Assembly: GCA_947072805.1 (NCBI GenBank)
Contig: CAMTJK010000022.1
Span: 1 to 21,136, forward strand
From: an uncultured Prevotella sp.
GTDB lineage: Bacteria; Bacteroidota; Bacteroidia; Bacteroidales; Bacteroidaceae
Length of the DNA: 21,136 nt
Reading direction: 5' to 3'
The translations under genes and the position numbers were made by a program. Positions 1 to 8,162 of the stretch are shown piece after piece; position 1 is the stretch's first letter, and each line of letters begins with the position of its first letter. The notes under the pieces are model-generated. The model had not been told where the DNA came from. It was given only the letters and a program-made list of their open reading frames with translations, and made no database searches.

Positions 1-13
1 CCGGATAATTGTC

Positions 14-39
14 AAAGAGAATGGCCGCTCTTTCTTTTT
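14..39 (+). terminator. Small hairpin with T-rich tail, possible terminator for a gene left of the window
   Basis: AAAGAG (14-19) and CTCTTT (28-33) form a 6-bp stem with an 8-base loop, followed by the T-rich stretch CTTTTT. It could terminate a plus-strand gene ending just left of the window. The stem is short and AT-rich, so the call is weak. Confidence 0.3.
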
Positions 40-45
40 GTGTCG

Positions 46-118
46 AAGACCATTTTTGCAAAAAAGCCTTCCACTTGCATCTTTGCAGAGGAAGGCTTTT
101 ATTACTCAAAATGGTCTT
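46..118. terminator. Nested inverted repeat, probable (bidirectional) terminator
   Basis: Two stems are nested. The inner arms are AAAAGCCTTCC (62-72) and GGAAGGCTTTT (90-100). The outer arms are AAGACCATTTT (46-56) and AAAATGGTCTT (108-118). Read on the minus strand, the inner stem is followed by six T residues (complement of 60-65), as expected for intrinsic termination of the gyrA-TPR-TPR operon, whose last stop codon is at 156-158. On the plus strand the inner stem is followed by TTTTATT, so it may also stop transcription entering from the left. The extra outer stem is unusual for a plain terminator. Confidence 0.7.
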
Positions 119-155
119 TAGACCGACCGAAGCATAGGACGTTCCGGATACAGAG

Positions 156-1367
156 TTAATTCCCGTTTAAAATCCTGTCTATCTCCTCAAATTGTTTTCC
201 CATATTAAGATTCAGATAGATCCGATACAACGCCGGTGCCCATTTATCATTGTCATCCGGCTTAAGCAGCCTATATTTTTCCATATACGGACAAGCTAAC
301 ATATATAGTCTGCGGACAAGTTCACGCTTGTTTGGGGCATTTTCAGCCTCTATCCGCAATATCTTGTTAAGTAATGCCGTTGCAGCATTATAATATGCTT
401 CTGGAATGGTGTCGTTCGTACTGATTAGGGAATCGCTAAGCGAAATACAGCTGTCGTAATCCTCCTGATTAAGCAATATTGTGGATTTTGCCAAAAGAAA
501 GAGCTGATTGTCCGGATTATGCGCTAAGGCCCTATCTGCAAGAGAGAGAGCAGTATCAAGCTTGTCTTTCCTAATATAATAATCAATCAAACGAGGAAAG
601 AAATAAGAAAAATCCGGAAACCTTTCAAAGCCCTCATGCAATAGTCTAAGGTAATTCTTTAAGTCACCATTGGCATTGTATGCTTCTGCCGCATAGTACA
701 AAAGTTGTTTCTCGTGTATAGTATCTCCAAAAGCCGTGTCAAGGTATTTCAATGTCATTTCCGGCAACTGCAAACGATGACCGCAATATGAGGCCCAATA
801 AGCAGCTTGTGCCATACGTTTGTCAGACTTAGAATAACTGTATTGCGAGAACAAAGGCTGCACGGCGCAGTCCAGATAAGCATCAAAAAAAGCGAAAGCT
901 GTCTTCAAATCAGACTTTCTGATAAAGAAAAGCCCTCCATTATAGAGATTGACACGATGGTCATCAAGCTCGGAAGAATGTCTGCGCCTGTAAGTCGGCT
1001 TCACATTGCCTTTCTTGTCGGGTCTGGCATCAATAGAATCAAGCGTTTCAGCCAGGGCAAACATACGCTTGGTAACATTAAATATCAAAGCCGTATCGTA
1101 CGGTTCCTTCAGATACAGTTTCTCATTACCCAATTCGTATTGCTTCTGAGCGATTTGATAAAGTAGTTTATATACCTTAATTTTATGATTATCGGAAGAA
1201 TCCTTGGCAAGCGTTCCGACAAGAATCTGCTCTGCCTTTTCCAAATCATTTCCGCTCTTCAGACAAGACCGTGCTTGAGAAAGCTCCTTCTTCTGAGCTC
1301 TCAAGCACGGTATCATTATCTGTGAAAGAAGCATTATCACTATCAGCTTCTTCATCATTCGGAACAA
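156..1367 (-). CDS. Secreted TPR-like protein, diverged paralogue of its upstream neighbour
   Basis: The protein has 403 residues and begins with a basic stretch and a hydrophobic segment (residues 4-24, ending in LRA before QKK) that reads as a Sec signal peptide. A cysteine lies near the end of that segment, but the context (IMIPC) is a poor lipobox, so a periplasmic location is preferred over a lipoprotein. The rest is helical with TPR-like spacing, for example around residues 265-345. Its last 45 residues (YMEKYRLLKP then KWAPALYRIYLNL) match the end of the adjacent gene at 1376-2617 (YLEKSRELDP then KWAYPLYQIYYSL), so the two look like an old tandem duplication. It starts 8 bases after that gene's stop codon and is surely co-transcribed with it and gyrA. 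Starts at 1358 or 1355 are equally possible. TPR proteins usually mediate protein contacts; the specific role is unknown. Confidence 0.85.
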   Translation of the reverse strand: MFRMMKKLIVIMLLSQIMIPCLRAQKKELSQARSCLKSGNDLEKAEQILVGTLAKDSSDNHKIKVYKLLYQIAQKQYELGNEKLYLKEPYDTALIFNVTKRMFALAETLDSIDARPDKKGNVKPTYRRRHSSELDDHRVNLYNGGLFFIRKSDLKTAFAFFDAYLDCAVQPLFSQYSYSKSDKRMAQAAYWASYCGHRLQLPEMTLKYLDTAFGDTIHEKQLLYYAAEAYNANGDLKNYLRLLHEGFERFPDFSYFFPRLIDYYIRKDKLDTALSLADRALAHNPDNQLFLLAKSTILLNQEDYDSCISLSDSLISTNDTIPEAYYNAATALLNKILRIEAENAPNKRELVRRLYMLACPYMEKYRLLKPDDNDKWAPALYRIYLNLNMGKQFEEIDRILNGN

Positions 1368-1375
1368 TCAAAAAA

Positions 1376-2617
1376 TTAGTTACCCAACAAAGCCTCCATT
1401 TCGGCACTCTTAGCCTTGTCGCCTAAAGAATAGTAAATCTGATAGAGAGGATAAGCCCATTTTACCTTTTCCTGTGAGGGATCAAGCTCACGTGACTTCT
1501 CAAGATAACCTTTGGCCTCTGTCAGAATAGCCTTTACTTTGTTTACATTCTCTGTAGTAAGACCACCCGTATTCTTGTCTGCCAACTTGTCCTTAAGCTC
1601 AATAGCCTTTGAATTGAGGCATACACCTGAGTTGAAAATAACCTGCACAAACGTAGGATCAATCTCTGCCGCTTTCTGATATGACTTAACAGCCTCATCC
1701 CACTTCTGGGTATTCATTTCAACCTCACCCTTCAAGGCCCACGCCATCTTGTTGTTGGCATTCATGGCTATCTCTTCTTCTGCCCATCGACCCAATTCAT
1801 TCATGTTGCCAGTACCTACATAATAATTCTGCAACATATTAAAATATCTTTCTTCCTCCGGATGCTGCTTATGCAATTCCTTCAGAGTGTTCACATAAGA
1901 GATAGAATCTTCTGCAGTTTTTGCGCCATCACGCTTCGAGAAAAGAACAATTTCATTTGCATCGGCTGCTCTTTCAGGATCTTGTGCTGCTATTTCTGCA
2001 TATTTTGCTGCAGCCTTGAAATCCTTTGCCTGATATGCAAGCAATCCGGCATAATAGGCTATAAGCGAACGGTTCTGGTCATTTGACATATCCAGTCCTG
2101 TAAACATAGGGTCATTAGCTGTTTCTACATAAAGTCCCCAAGCCTTTAAAGCACTGTCATCGTCCTTAATTCCATGGAAATACTGTCCGGCAAAGATAAG
2201 TTGGAAGCGACCATTTAGATAACGCTCCTGACTCTCCTTACGATACTTCAGTTTTGCTTTTCCCTTATCATTCAGCTGACTATCATATTCATCGCACTTT
2301 GATGCAGCCTTATACGCTTCGATAATGGAATTATACATTTCCGTTGAATCGCACTGTGGTCCACTTTGCTTTACCTTATATTCTGCTCCAATCTTGTCTA
2401 AAGAAGTAAATTTGTTATAGTAGATATTGCTTAAAGTATTCCACGCCTGCGCCTTGTCTGCAGTCTGATCTGATGTCAATGCTGGGGTTATAACCTTTAT
2501 AGCCTCTTCAAACTCGCCCTTGTCACTCAATTTCTGAGCCTGCTTTACAAGGTCATCCTGTGCAAAAACAGTGGTAGCAATAGCTGCCAAAGTTGCCAAA
2601 AATGTTAATCTTTTCAT
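1376..2617 (-). CDS. Secreted tetratricopeptide-repeat protein downstream of gyrA
   Basis: I chose the start at 2617 because it gives a clean signal peptide (MKRLTFLATLAAIATTVFA, cleavage before QDD). The longer frame to 2698 runs back into gyrA. The mature protein is almost wholly alpha-helical. A good TPR covers about residues 291-324 (the AWALKGEVEM and WDEAVKSYQKAAEIDP stretches), with degenerate repeats at 21-70, 185-215 and 365-410. Length is 413 residues. It begins 19 bases after the gyrA stop, so it is probably transcribed with gyrA. Export and TPR content suggest a periplasmic scaffold or adaptor; no catalytic motif is visible. There is no clear functional link to gyrase beyond position. 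Confidence 0.9.
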   Translation of the reverse strand: MKRLTFLATLAAIATTVFAQDDLVKQAQKLSDKGEFEEAIKVITPALTSDQTADKAQAWNTLSNIYYNKFTSLDKIGAEYKVKQSGPQCDSTEMYNSIIEAYKAASKCDEYDSQLNDKGKAKLKYRKESQERYLNGRFQLIFAGQYFHGIKDDDSALKAWGLYVETANDPMFTGLDMSNDQNRSLIAYYAGLLAYQAKDFKAAAKYAEIAAQDPERAADANEIVLFSKRDGAKTAEDSISYVNTLKELHKQHPEEERYFNMLQNYYVGTGNMNELGRWAEEEIAMNANNKMAWALKGEVEMNTQKWDEAVKSYQKAAEIDPTFVQVIFNSGVCLNSKAIELKDKLADKNTGGLTTENVNKVKAILTEAKGYLEKSRELDPSQEKVKWAYPLYQIYYSLGDKAKSAEMEALLGN

Positions 2618-2636
2618 TGTTGTATAAATTAAAAAA

Positions 2637-5153
2637 TTAGTTGTCTTGTTTTGCCTGATTCTCTTCTTCATTGATTTCCGATTCCAAAGCGACTTCATCT
2701 GTAGAACTCATCACTTTGCAAACACTTGCTATCGTGTCGTTTTTCTTCGTCAGATTTATCAAACGGACACCTTGAGTTGCACGCCCCATAACTCGGACAT
2801 CGGCAACCTTCAATCTTATCAGAATGCCACTCTTGTTGATAATCATCAGATCATTATCGTCTGTCACAACCTTTATGGCAACGAGACGACCGGTCTTTTC
2901 TGTAATACTTAAAGTCTTCACGCCTTTCGCACCACGAGCTGTCTTGCGATAATCCTCAATTTCGCTTCGTTTTCCATAACCGTTTTCGCTAACAACCATA
3001 ATGGTTTCTGTCTGAGGATCATTTACACATACCATACCAACAACCTCATCGTCACCTCCGTCGAGCTTCATACTTCTTACGCCGGTTGAAACACGTCCCA
3101 TTACACGAACATCCTGCTCGTTGAAGCGTATTGCACGACCGTTACGATTGGCAACGATAAGTTCGTTATTACCATTAGTAAGACGCACTCCCACAACCTG
3201 GTCACCTTCCACGATATTTATGGCAATTACTCCATTTGTCCTTGGACGACTATATGCTGTAAGGCTTGTTTTCTTGATGATACCATTCTTTGTGGCAAAT
3301 ACAACATTATGACTCTTCAAGAATTCTTCATCATCAAACTTCTTAATTCTCAATACCGCATTTACAGCATCATCAGATTCGATATTGAGAAGATTCTGGA
3401 TAGCCCTACCCTTTGAGCTCTTGGTTCCTTCTGGTATTTCATAACACTTGAGCCAGTAGCAACGACCTTTTTGTGTAAAGAACAATAGAGTATTGTGCAT
3501 GGTGGCAGGATAGATGTACTCGGTAAAGTCCTCGTCACGTGTGTTTGCACCCTTACTTCCAATACCGCCCCTACTCTGTTCACGGAACTCCGACAAGGCT
3601 GTGCGCTTAATGTAACCAAGATGGCTTATGGTTATGACAACAGGATCATCCGGATAAAAGTCTTCCGCGTTAAACTCTTCACTTGAATACTTTATTTCCG
3701 TACGTCTCTCATCTCCGTACTTCTCCTTAACCTCCTGTAGTTCTTCCTTCATGACCTGTTTACACAACTCCGGATCGTCAAGAATTGCCTGTAAATGTGT
3801 GATAAGGAGCTGCAAATCGTCATACTCCTTATGCAGCTTATCCATATTAAGACCCGTGAGCTGTGCCAGACGCATATCAACAATAGCCTTTGCCTGCACT
3901 TCGTCAAAATCAAAACGGATCTGCAGTTTTTCAATAGCCTCTTGTGGCGTCTTTGAAGACCTTATCAAATGAACAACTTCATCGATGTTATCACATGCAA
4001 CAAGCAATGCCTGAAGAATATGGGCACGATCTTGAGCTTTTTTCAAATCAAAACGAGTACGTCTTATAGTAACATCATGACGATGATCAACAAAATAGCG
4101 AACACAATCTTTCAAGGAAAGGAGACGTGGGCGTCCTTTAACTAAAGCAATGCAATTAACAGAAAAAGAACTTTGTAAGGCTGTCATCTTAAACAATTTG
4201 TTAAGAATAACATTTGCATTGGCTTCCCTTTTTACATCAACGACGATTCTCATACCCTGTCTACCAGACTCATCGTTTACATAGCTGATACCCTCTATCT
4301 TTTTCTCCACAGCCAAATCGGCTATGTATTTTACTAAATCAGCCTTATTTACCCCATAAGGAATCTCTGTAATTACTATTTTATCATGGGTATCACCGCT
4401 CTCTATTTCCGCCTTGGCACGCATTATAATGCGACCACGACCAGTTTCATAAGCATCCCTTACACCCTGTATACCATATATATATGCACCAGTAGGAAAA
4501 TCGGGAGCCTTGATGTATTGCATCAAGCCATCTGTATCAATGTCCGGATTGTCTATATAAGCACAGCATCCGTCAATCACCTCTGCAAGGTTGTGGGTCG
4601 GGATATTCGTTGCCATTCCCACTGCAATACCATTACCGCCATTAACCAGCAGATTGGGTATCTTTGTCGGCATAACCGTTGGCTCCTGCAAAGAATCATC
4701 AAAGTTATTTGCCATATCAACGGTATCCTTTTCCAAGTCATCCATGATATGTTCGCCCATCTTAGACAAACGGCACTCTGTATAACGCATGGCTGCAGGT
4801 GAATCTCCGTCTACAGAACCGAAGTTACCCTGTCCATCTACAAGAGTATAACGCATATTCCATTCTTGTGCCATTCTTACAAGTGCACCATATACGGAAC
4901 TGTCACCATGAGGATGATACTTACCAAGTACTTCTCCTACTACACGGGCGCACTTCTTATATGGTTTATCACTGCCGTTACCTATGCCCATCATACCGTA
5001 AAGAATGCGACGATGCACAGGCTTAAAGCCATCACGTACATCCGGAAGAGCACGTGCTACTATTACTGACATCGAGTAGTCAATATAAGAAGACTTCATC
5101 TCTTCCTCTATATTGATCTTGATAATTCGATCTTGATCTAATGTTTGGTCCAT
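2637..5153 (-). CDS. gyrA: DNA gyrase subunit A
   Basis: GyrA is the DNA-cleaving and rejoining subunit of gyrase (GyrA2GyrB2), which introduces negative supercoils using ATP hydrolysed by GyrB. The protein has 838 residues, typical for GyrA. The N-terminal winged-helix/tower part has the usual start (YIDYSMSVIVARALPDVRDG, 23-42). The quinolone-resistance region is at 80-95 (HPHGDSSVYGALVRMA), and the catalytic tyrosine is Tyr124 in AAMRYTE. The C-terminal DNA-wrapping beta-pinwheel carries a GyrA-box-like motif (QSRGGIGSKG, near residues 522-532), which argues for GyrA rather than ParC. The tail is acidic. The position equivalent to E. coli Ser83 is Ser85; the Asp87 equivalent is Gly89. It is the first gene of a three-gene operon with two TPR proteins. 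gyrB is not in the window. Confidence 0.98.
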   Translation of the reverse strand: MDQTLDQDRIIKINIEEEMKSSYIDYSMSVIVARALPDVRDGFKPVHRRILYGMMGIGNGSDKPYKKCARVVGEVLGKYHPHGDSSVYGALVRMAQEWNMRYTLVDGQGNFGSVDGDSPAAMRYTECRLSKMGEHIMDDLEKDTVDMANNFDDSLQEPTVMPTKIPNLLVNGGNGIAVGMATNIPTHNLAEVIDGCCAYIDNPDIDTDGLMQYIKAPDFPTGAYIYGIQGVRDAYETGRGRIIMRAKAEIESGDTHDKIVITEIPYGVNKADLVKYIADLAVEKKIEGISYVNDESGRQGMRIVVDVKREANANVILNKLFKMTALQSSFSVNCIALVKGRPRLLSLKDCVRYFVDHRHDVTIRRTRFDLKKAQDRAHILQALLVACDNIDEVVHLIRSSKTPQEAIEKLQIRFDFDEVQAKAIVDMRLAQLTGLNMDKLHKEYDDLQLLITHLQAILDDPELCKQVMKEELQEVKEKYGDERRTEIKYSSEEFNAEDFYPDDPVVITISHLGYIKRTALSEFREQSRGGIGSKGANTRDEDFTEYIYPATMHNTLLFFTQKGRCYWLKCYEIPEGTKSSKGRAIQNLLNIESDDAVNAVLRIKKFDDEEFLKSHNVVFATKNGIIKKTSLTAYSRPRTNGVIAINIVEGDQVVGVRLTNGNNELIVANRNGRAIRFNEQDVRVMGRVSTGVRSMKLDGGDDEVVGMVCVNDPQTETIMVVSENGYGKRSEIEDYRKTARGAKGVKTLSITEKTGRLVAIKVVTDDNDLMIINKSGILIRLKVADVRVMGRATQGVRLINLTKKNDTIASVCKVMSSTDEVALESEINEEENQAKQDN

Positions 5154-5251
5154 TGGATTTTATTTGTTTCTAAAATATTTCAGTCTTATAAAGATTTATT
5201 GCCAACACACTATGCCGAACAGGCATCATCTCTGACAATATTAATTTTCCT

Positions 5252-5321
5252 CAAAATTACGTTTAGGGCACTTTTCAGCACCTCAGACAGGCTTTTACGT
5301 TTATTTTCGAATTCAAAAGTA
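5252..5321 (-). promoter_or_regulatory. Candidate gyrA promoters (two -7 boxes)
   Basis: On the minus strand two sequences fit the Bacteroidetes -7 consensus TAnnTTTG: TACTTTTG (5321-5314) and TAATTTTG (5259-5252). Neither has a clear TTTG -33 box at 19-21 bases. They would give 5' leaders of roughly 150 and 90 bases before the gyrA start at 5153. Consensus match only; no way to choose between them here. Confidence 0.35.
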
Positions 5322-5548
5322 CTACTTTTTTTATTAACAGAGATACATTTAAGTAATTTTAAGCTAATCATCAGGCGCTTAGAACATCCTTATTAAGCAT
5401 TATGCCTCAATACAACATTATGGGTATAAATAAATCCTTCCAGCCAAGCGAAATTCATCCATAATTAATGCTGTTATTGCCCGAAAGATTTCTATATGTA
5501 ATAGAACAGCCAATGTCTATGGCATATCCTACACGATTATGTCTTATG

Positions 5549-5611
5549 TAACAGAAAGATAACTGACGACAGGAGCGTAAGAAGGAATCCGCCCATAACC
5601 GTTATCTGTTA
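5549..5611. repeat. Interrupted inverted repeat in the gyrA/aminotransferase spacer
   Basis: The right arm GTTATCTGTTA (5601-5611) is complementary to TAACAG (5549-5554) plus ATAAC (5559-5563), with four unpaired bases (AAAG) in the left arm. The 37-base interior is less AT-rich than the surroundings. The T-rich run 5621-5629 lies downstream on the plus strand. It could be a structured RNA or a protein-binding site; nothing decides between these. Confidence 0.3.
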
Positions 5612-5661
5612 AAACTTCATTCTTTTTATTCGATTGAAGCACCATTGTAAATGTTTTTGTG

Positions 5662-5669
5662 TATATTTG
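5662..5669 (+). promoter_or_regulatory. Candidate -7 box for the aminotransferase-permease operon
   Basis: TATATTTG fits the TAnnTTTG consensus and lies 31 bases before the ATG at 5701, giving a short leader. No TTTG is present at the ideal -33 spacing; TTG occurs at 5645-5647 (14-base gap). The box falls inside the longer open frame starting at 5659, which supports the 5701 start. Confidence 0.5.
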
Positions 5670-5700
5670 CACTTCAAGAATCATAAGCAGACAAATAAAC

Positions 5701-6906
5701 ATGCCGGAAATATCAGTTCGTGGGCTCGAGATGCCAGAGTCTCCTATAAGGAAACTTGCACCTCTTGCCGTTGCAGCAAAAAAACGTGGAATAAAAGTTT
5801 ATCACCTAAATATCGGTCAGCCGGACTTGCCAACACCAAAGGTTGGTATAGATGCATTAAAACATATAAACCGAAACATTCTTGAATATTCACCATCCCA
5901 AGGATATTTAAGCTATAGGGAAAAATTGGTGGGATATTACCATAAATATAATATAAATGTATCAGCGGATGACATAATAATTACTTCCGGTGGAAGTGAA
6001 GCAGTATTGTTTGCCTTTATGTCATGTCTTAATCCTGGCGATGAAATTATCGTTCCAGAACCCGCTTATGCTAATTACATGGCTTTTGCCATTTCTGCCG
6101 GAGCAAAAATTCGAACCATAGCCACCACAATAGAAGAAGGTTTCTCTTTACCGAAAGTCGAAAAGTTTGAAGAATTGATTAATGATCGCACAAGAGCTAT
6201 CATGATCTGCAATCCGAACAATCCTACCGGATATTTGTACACAAGAAGAGAGATGAATCAAATCAGAGATTTGGTAAAAAAATATGACTTATATCTATTT
6301 TCCGATGAAGTTTACAGAGAGTATATCTATACCGGCTCACCATACATCAGTGCCTGCCATTTGGAAGGTATTGAGCAAAATGTCATTTTAATAGACTCTG
6401 TATCAAAAAGGTATTCAGAATGCGGCATAAGAATAGGTGCCCTAATTACGAAGAACGAGAATGTAAGAAAAGCGGTGATGAAATTCTGTCAAGCAAGATT
6501 ATCACCACCCCTTATCGGACAGATTGTAGCCGAAGCATCCCTTGACGCCCCCGAAGAATACTATCGGGACGTTTATGATGAATATGTTGAACGGCGTAAA
6601 TGTCTTATAGACGGTCTCAATCGAATACCTGGGGTATATTCACCTATTCCGATGGGAGCATTCTACACGGTTGCTAAGTTGCCTGTTGATGATTCTGAAG
6701 AATTCTGTCGCTGGTGCCTTTCCGAGTTCAATTACGAGGGAGAGACTGTCATGATGGCTCCTGCTGCCGGATTTTACACAACACCAGGTGCCGGAATCAA
6801 TCAAGTCCGTATTGCATACGTCTTAAACAAAGAAGATCTCACAAGAGCTCTGATAGTGCTAAAGAAAGCTCTTGAAACATATCCCGGACGTAAAGACGAA
6901 GATTGA
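5701..6906 (+). CDS. PLP-dependent class I/II aminotransferase (aspartate aminotransferase-like)
   Basis: This is a cytosolic fold-type I aminotransferase that moves an amino group from an amino acid to a 2-oxo acid through pyridoxal phosphate. In the 401-residue form, NPNNPTG is at 171-177, SDEVY with the PLP-ring aspartate Asp202 at 201-205, the Schiff-base lysine is Lys236 in SVSKRYS, and the substrate-carboxylate arginine is Arg370 in QVRIAY. The N-terminal motif LNIGQPDLPTP (36-46) is typical of the AspC/AAT I-gamma group. I chose 5701 (MPEISVRG) over 5659 because a -7 box lies in the longer frame. Exact substrate is not decidable: aspartate, aromatic or branched-chain amino acids are all possible. 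The permease starts 4 bases after the stop, so the two form an operon. Confidence 0.93.
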   Translation: MPEISVRGLEMPESPIRKLAPLAVAAKKRGIKVYHLNIGQPDLPTPKVGIDALKHINRNILEYSPSQGYLSYREKLVGYYHKYNINVSADDIIITSGGSEAVLFAFMSCLNPGDEIIVPEPAYANYMAFAISAGAKIRTIATTIEEGFSLPKVEKFEELINDRTRAIMICNPNNPTGYLYTRREMNQIRDLVKKYDLYLFSDEVYREYIYTGSPYISACHLEGIEQNVILIDSVSKRYSECGIRIGALITKNENVRKAVMKFCQARLSPPLIGQIVAEASLDAPEEYYRDVYDEYVERRKCLIDGLNRIPGVYSPIPMGAFYTVAKLPVDDSEEFCRWCLSEFNYEGETVMMAPAAGFYTTPGAGINQVRIAYVLNKEDLTRALIVLKKALETYPGRKDED

Positions 6907-6910
6907 CACA

Positions 6911-8158
6911 ATGAACCTGCCATTATTTATTGCAAAAAAAATCCACAAAGACACAGGAGATAACGTAAAAGTCAGTCGCCCCGTAATACGAATTGCCACA
7001 TTAGGCGTGGCAATAGGACTGGCAATCATGATTATCACCGTGGCTGTCGTGATTGGTTTCAAACATACAATACGCGATAAAGTTATTGGTTTCGGCAGTC
7101 ACATAAAAATAGAAAATCTTCTAACTCAACAAAGCCCGACACCTCTTCCTATTAGTATAGATGACAGCATTACAAAAAAATTAATGTCCGTTGAAGGTAT
7201 TGGCCACATCGAGAGATTTGCAACAACACAAGGAATACTTAAAACGGATTCTGACTTCTATGGAATTGTACTAAAGGGTGTAGGCCCAGAATACAATCTT
7301 ACATTTTTAAGGCAAAACATTACAGAAGGAGAAATACCAACATTCAGCGACAAAGAGAACCAGAACAAGTTGCTGATATCTAGAATGATAGCCGATAAAC
7401 TAAAGCTAAATGTAGGTGACAAAATTTTCGCTTACTTCATTTCAACCGAGAATGTAAGAGCACGTAGATTCAAAATATGTGGAATATATGAAACAAACAT
7501 GACACAATTTGATAAGAATTTGTGCTTTACAGACATATACACTACCATAAAACTAAACGGATGGGAAAAAGACCAATATAGCGGAGCCGAGGTACAGGTA
7601 AAGGATTTCGATAATATTAATAAAAACATACAAGATATCGAAAACGCCATCAACCGTAAGACAGACAAGTATGGAGAAACATACACTTCACATACCATTT
7701 ATGAATCTTATCCTCAGATCTTTTCATGGCTCGAACTACTTGATATAAATGTTTGGATAATACTAATACTCATGGTGTGTGTGGCAGGATTTACCATGAT
7801 TTCTGGACTTTTGATAATCATACTTGAACAGACCCAAACGATTGGTACACTTAAAGCATTAGGTGCAAATAACAAGGTTATCCGTAAAACATTCCTGTGG
7901 TTTTCTTTTTTTATACTTGTTAGAGGACTTATGTTGGGAAACATTTTAGGCATTGGACTGGTTTTCTTACAGACAACCACAGGAATAGTATCATTAGATC
8001 CGTCTACATATTATGTAAAGACAGCCCCAATGGAACTGAATATTATTCTGATTTTACTTATAAACATTGCCACTTTATTGATAAGCATGTTGGTGTTAAT
8101 TGCCCCAAGCTACATGATTGCCCACATACATCCAGCAAAATCAATTAGATATGAATAA
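6911..8158 (+). CDS. ABC transporter permease of the LolC/LolE/FtsX-MacB type
   Basis: The topology is that of the FtsX/LolE class: one N-terminal membrane helix (about residues 25-50), a large periplasmic domain (about 55-275), then three helices (about 278-303, 326-352, 374-400). The stretch after helix two (ILEQTQTIGTLKALGANN) is the family's signature cytoplasmic coupling loop. Members work as homo- or heterodimers with a separate ATPase to extract lipoproteins from the inner membrane (LolCDE) or to drive other mechanotransmission. No ATPase gene is in the window, so a partner must be encoded elsewhere. The chosen start (MNLPLFIAKKIHKD, 415 residues) lies 4 bases after the aminotransferase stop; an upstream ATG at 6872 would overlap that gene. 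A role in lipoprotein release is likely but not proved. Confidence 0.88.
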   Translation: MNLPLFIAKKIHKDTGDNVKVSRPVIRIATLGVAIGLAIMIITVAVVIGFKHTIRDKVIGFGSHIKIENLLTQQSPTPLPISIDDSITKKLMSVEGIGHIERFATTQGILKTDSDFYGIVLKGVGPEYNLTFLRQNITEGEIPTFSDKENQNKLLISRMIADKLKLNVGDKIFAYFISTENVRARRFKICGIYETNMTQFDKNLCFTDIYTTIKLNGWEKDQYSGAEVQVKDFDNINKNIQDIENAINRKTDKYGETYTSHTIYESYPQIFSWLELLDINVWIILILMVCVAGFTMISGLLIIILEQTQTIGTLKALGANNKVIRKTFLWFSFFILVRGLMLGNILGIGLVFLQTTTGIVSLDPSTYYVKTAPMELNIILILLINIATLLISMLVLIAPSYMIAHIHPAKSIRYE

Positions 8159-8162
8159 AATA

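Larger units (their letters stand above)
5154..5700. other. Gene-free divergent spacer between gyrA and the aminotransferase
   Basis: This 547-base, AT-rich region separates two divergently transcribed genes. Short open frames exist but none has a convincing start, composition or recognisable product. It holds candidate gyrA promoters near 5252-5321, an interrupted inverted repeat at 5549-5611 and a -7 box for the aminotransferase at 5662-5669. I see no tRNA, known riboswitch or mobile element in it. Confidence 0.7.

Noticed and set aside
1..159. An open frame on the plus strand running from the left edge to a stop at 157-159
   Set aside because: It passes straight through the hairpins at 14-39 and 46-118, has no recognisable domain and reads like translated non-coding sequence.
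4386..4802. Open frame of 138 codons antisense to gyrA
   Set aside because: It lies wholly inside a confident gyrA reading frame; composition is that of a reverse-strand shadow.
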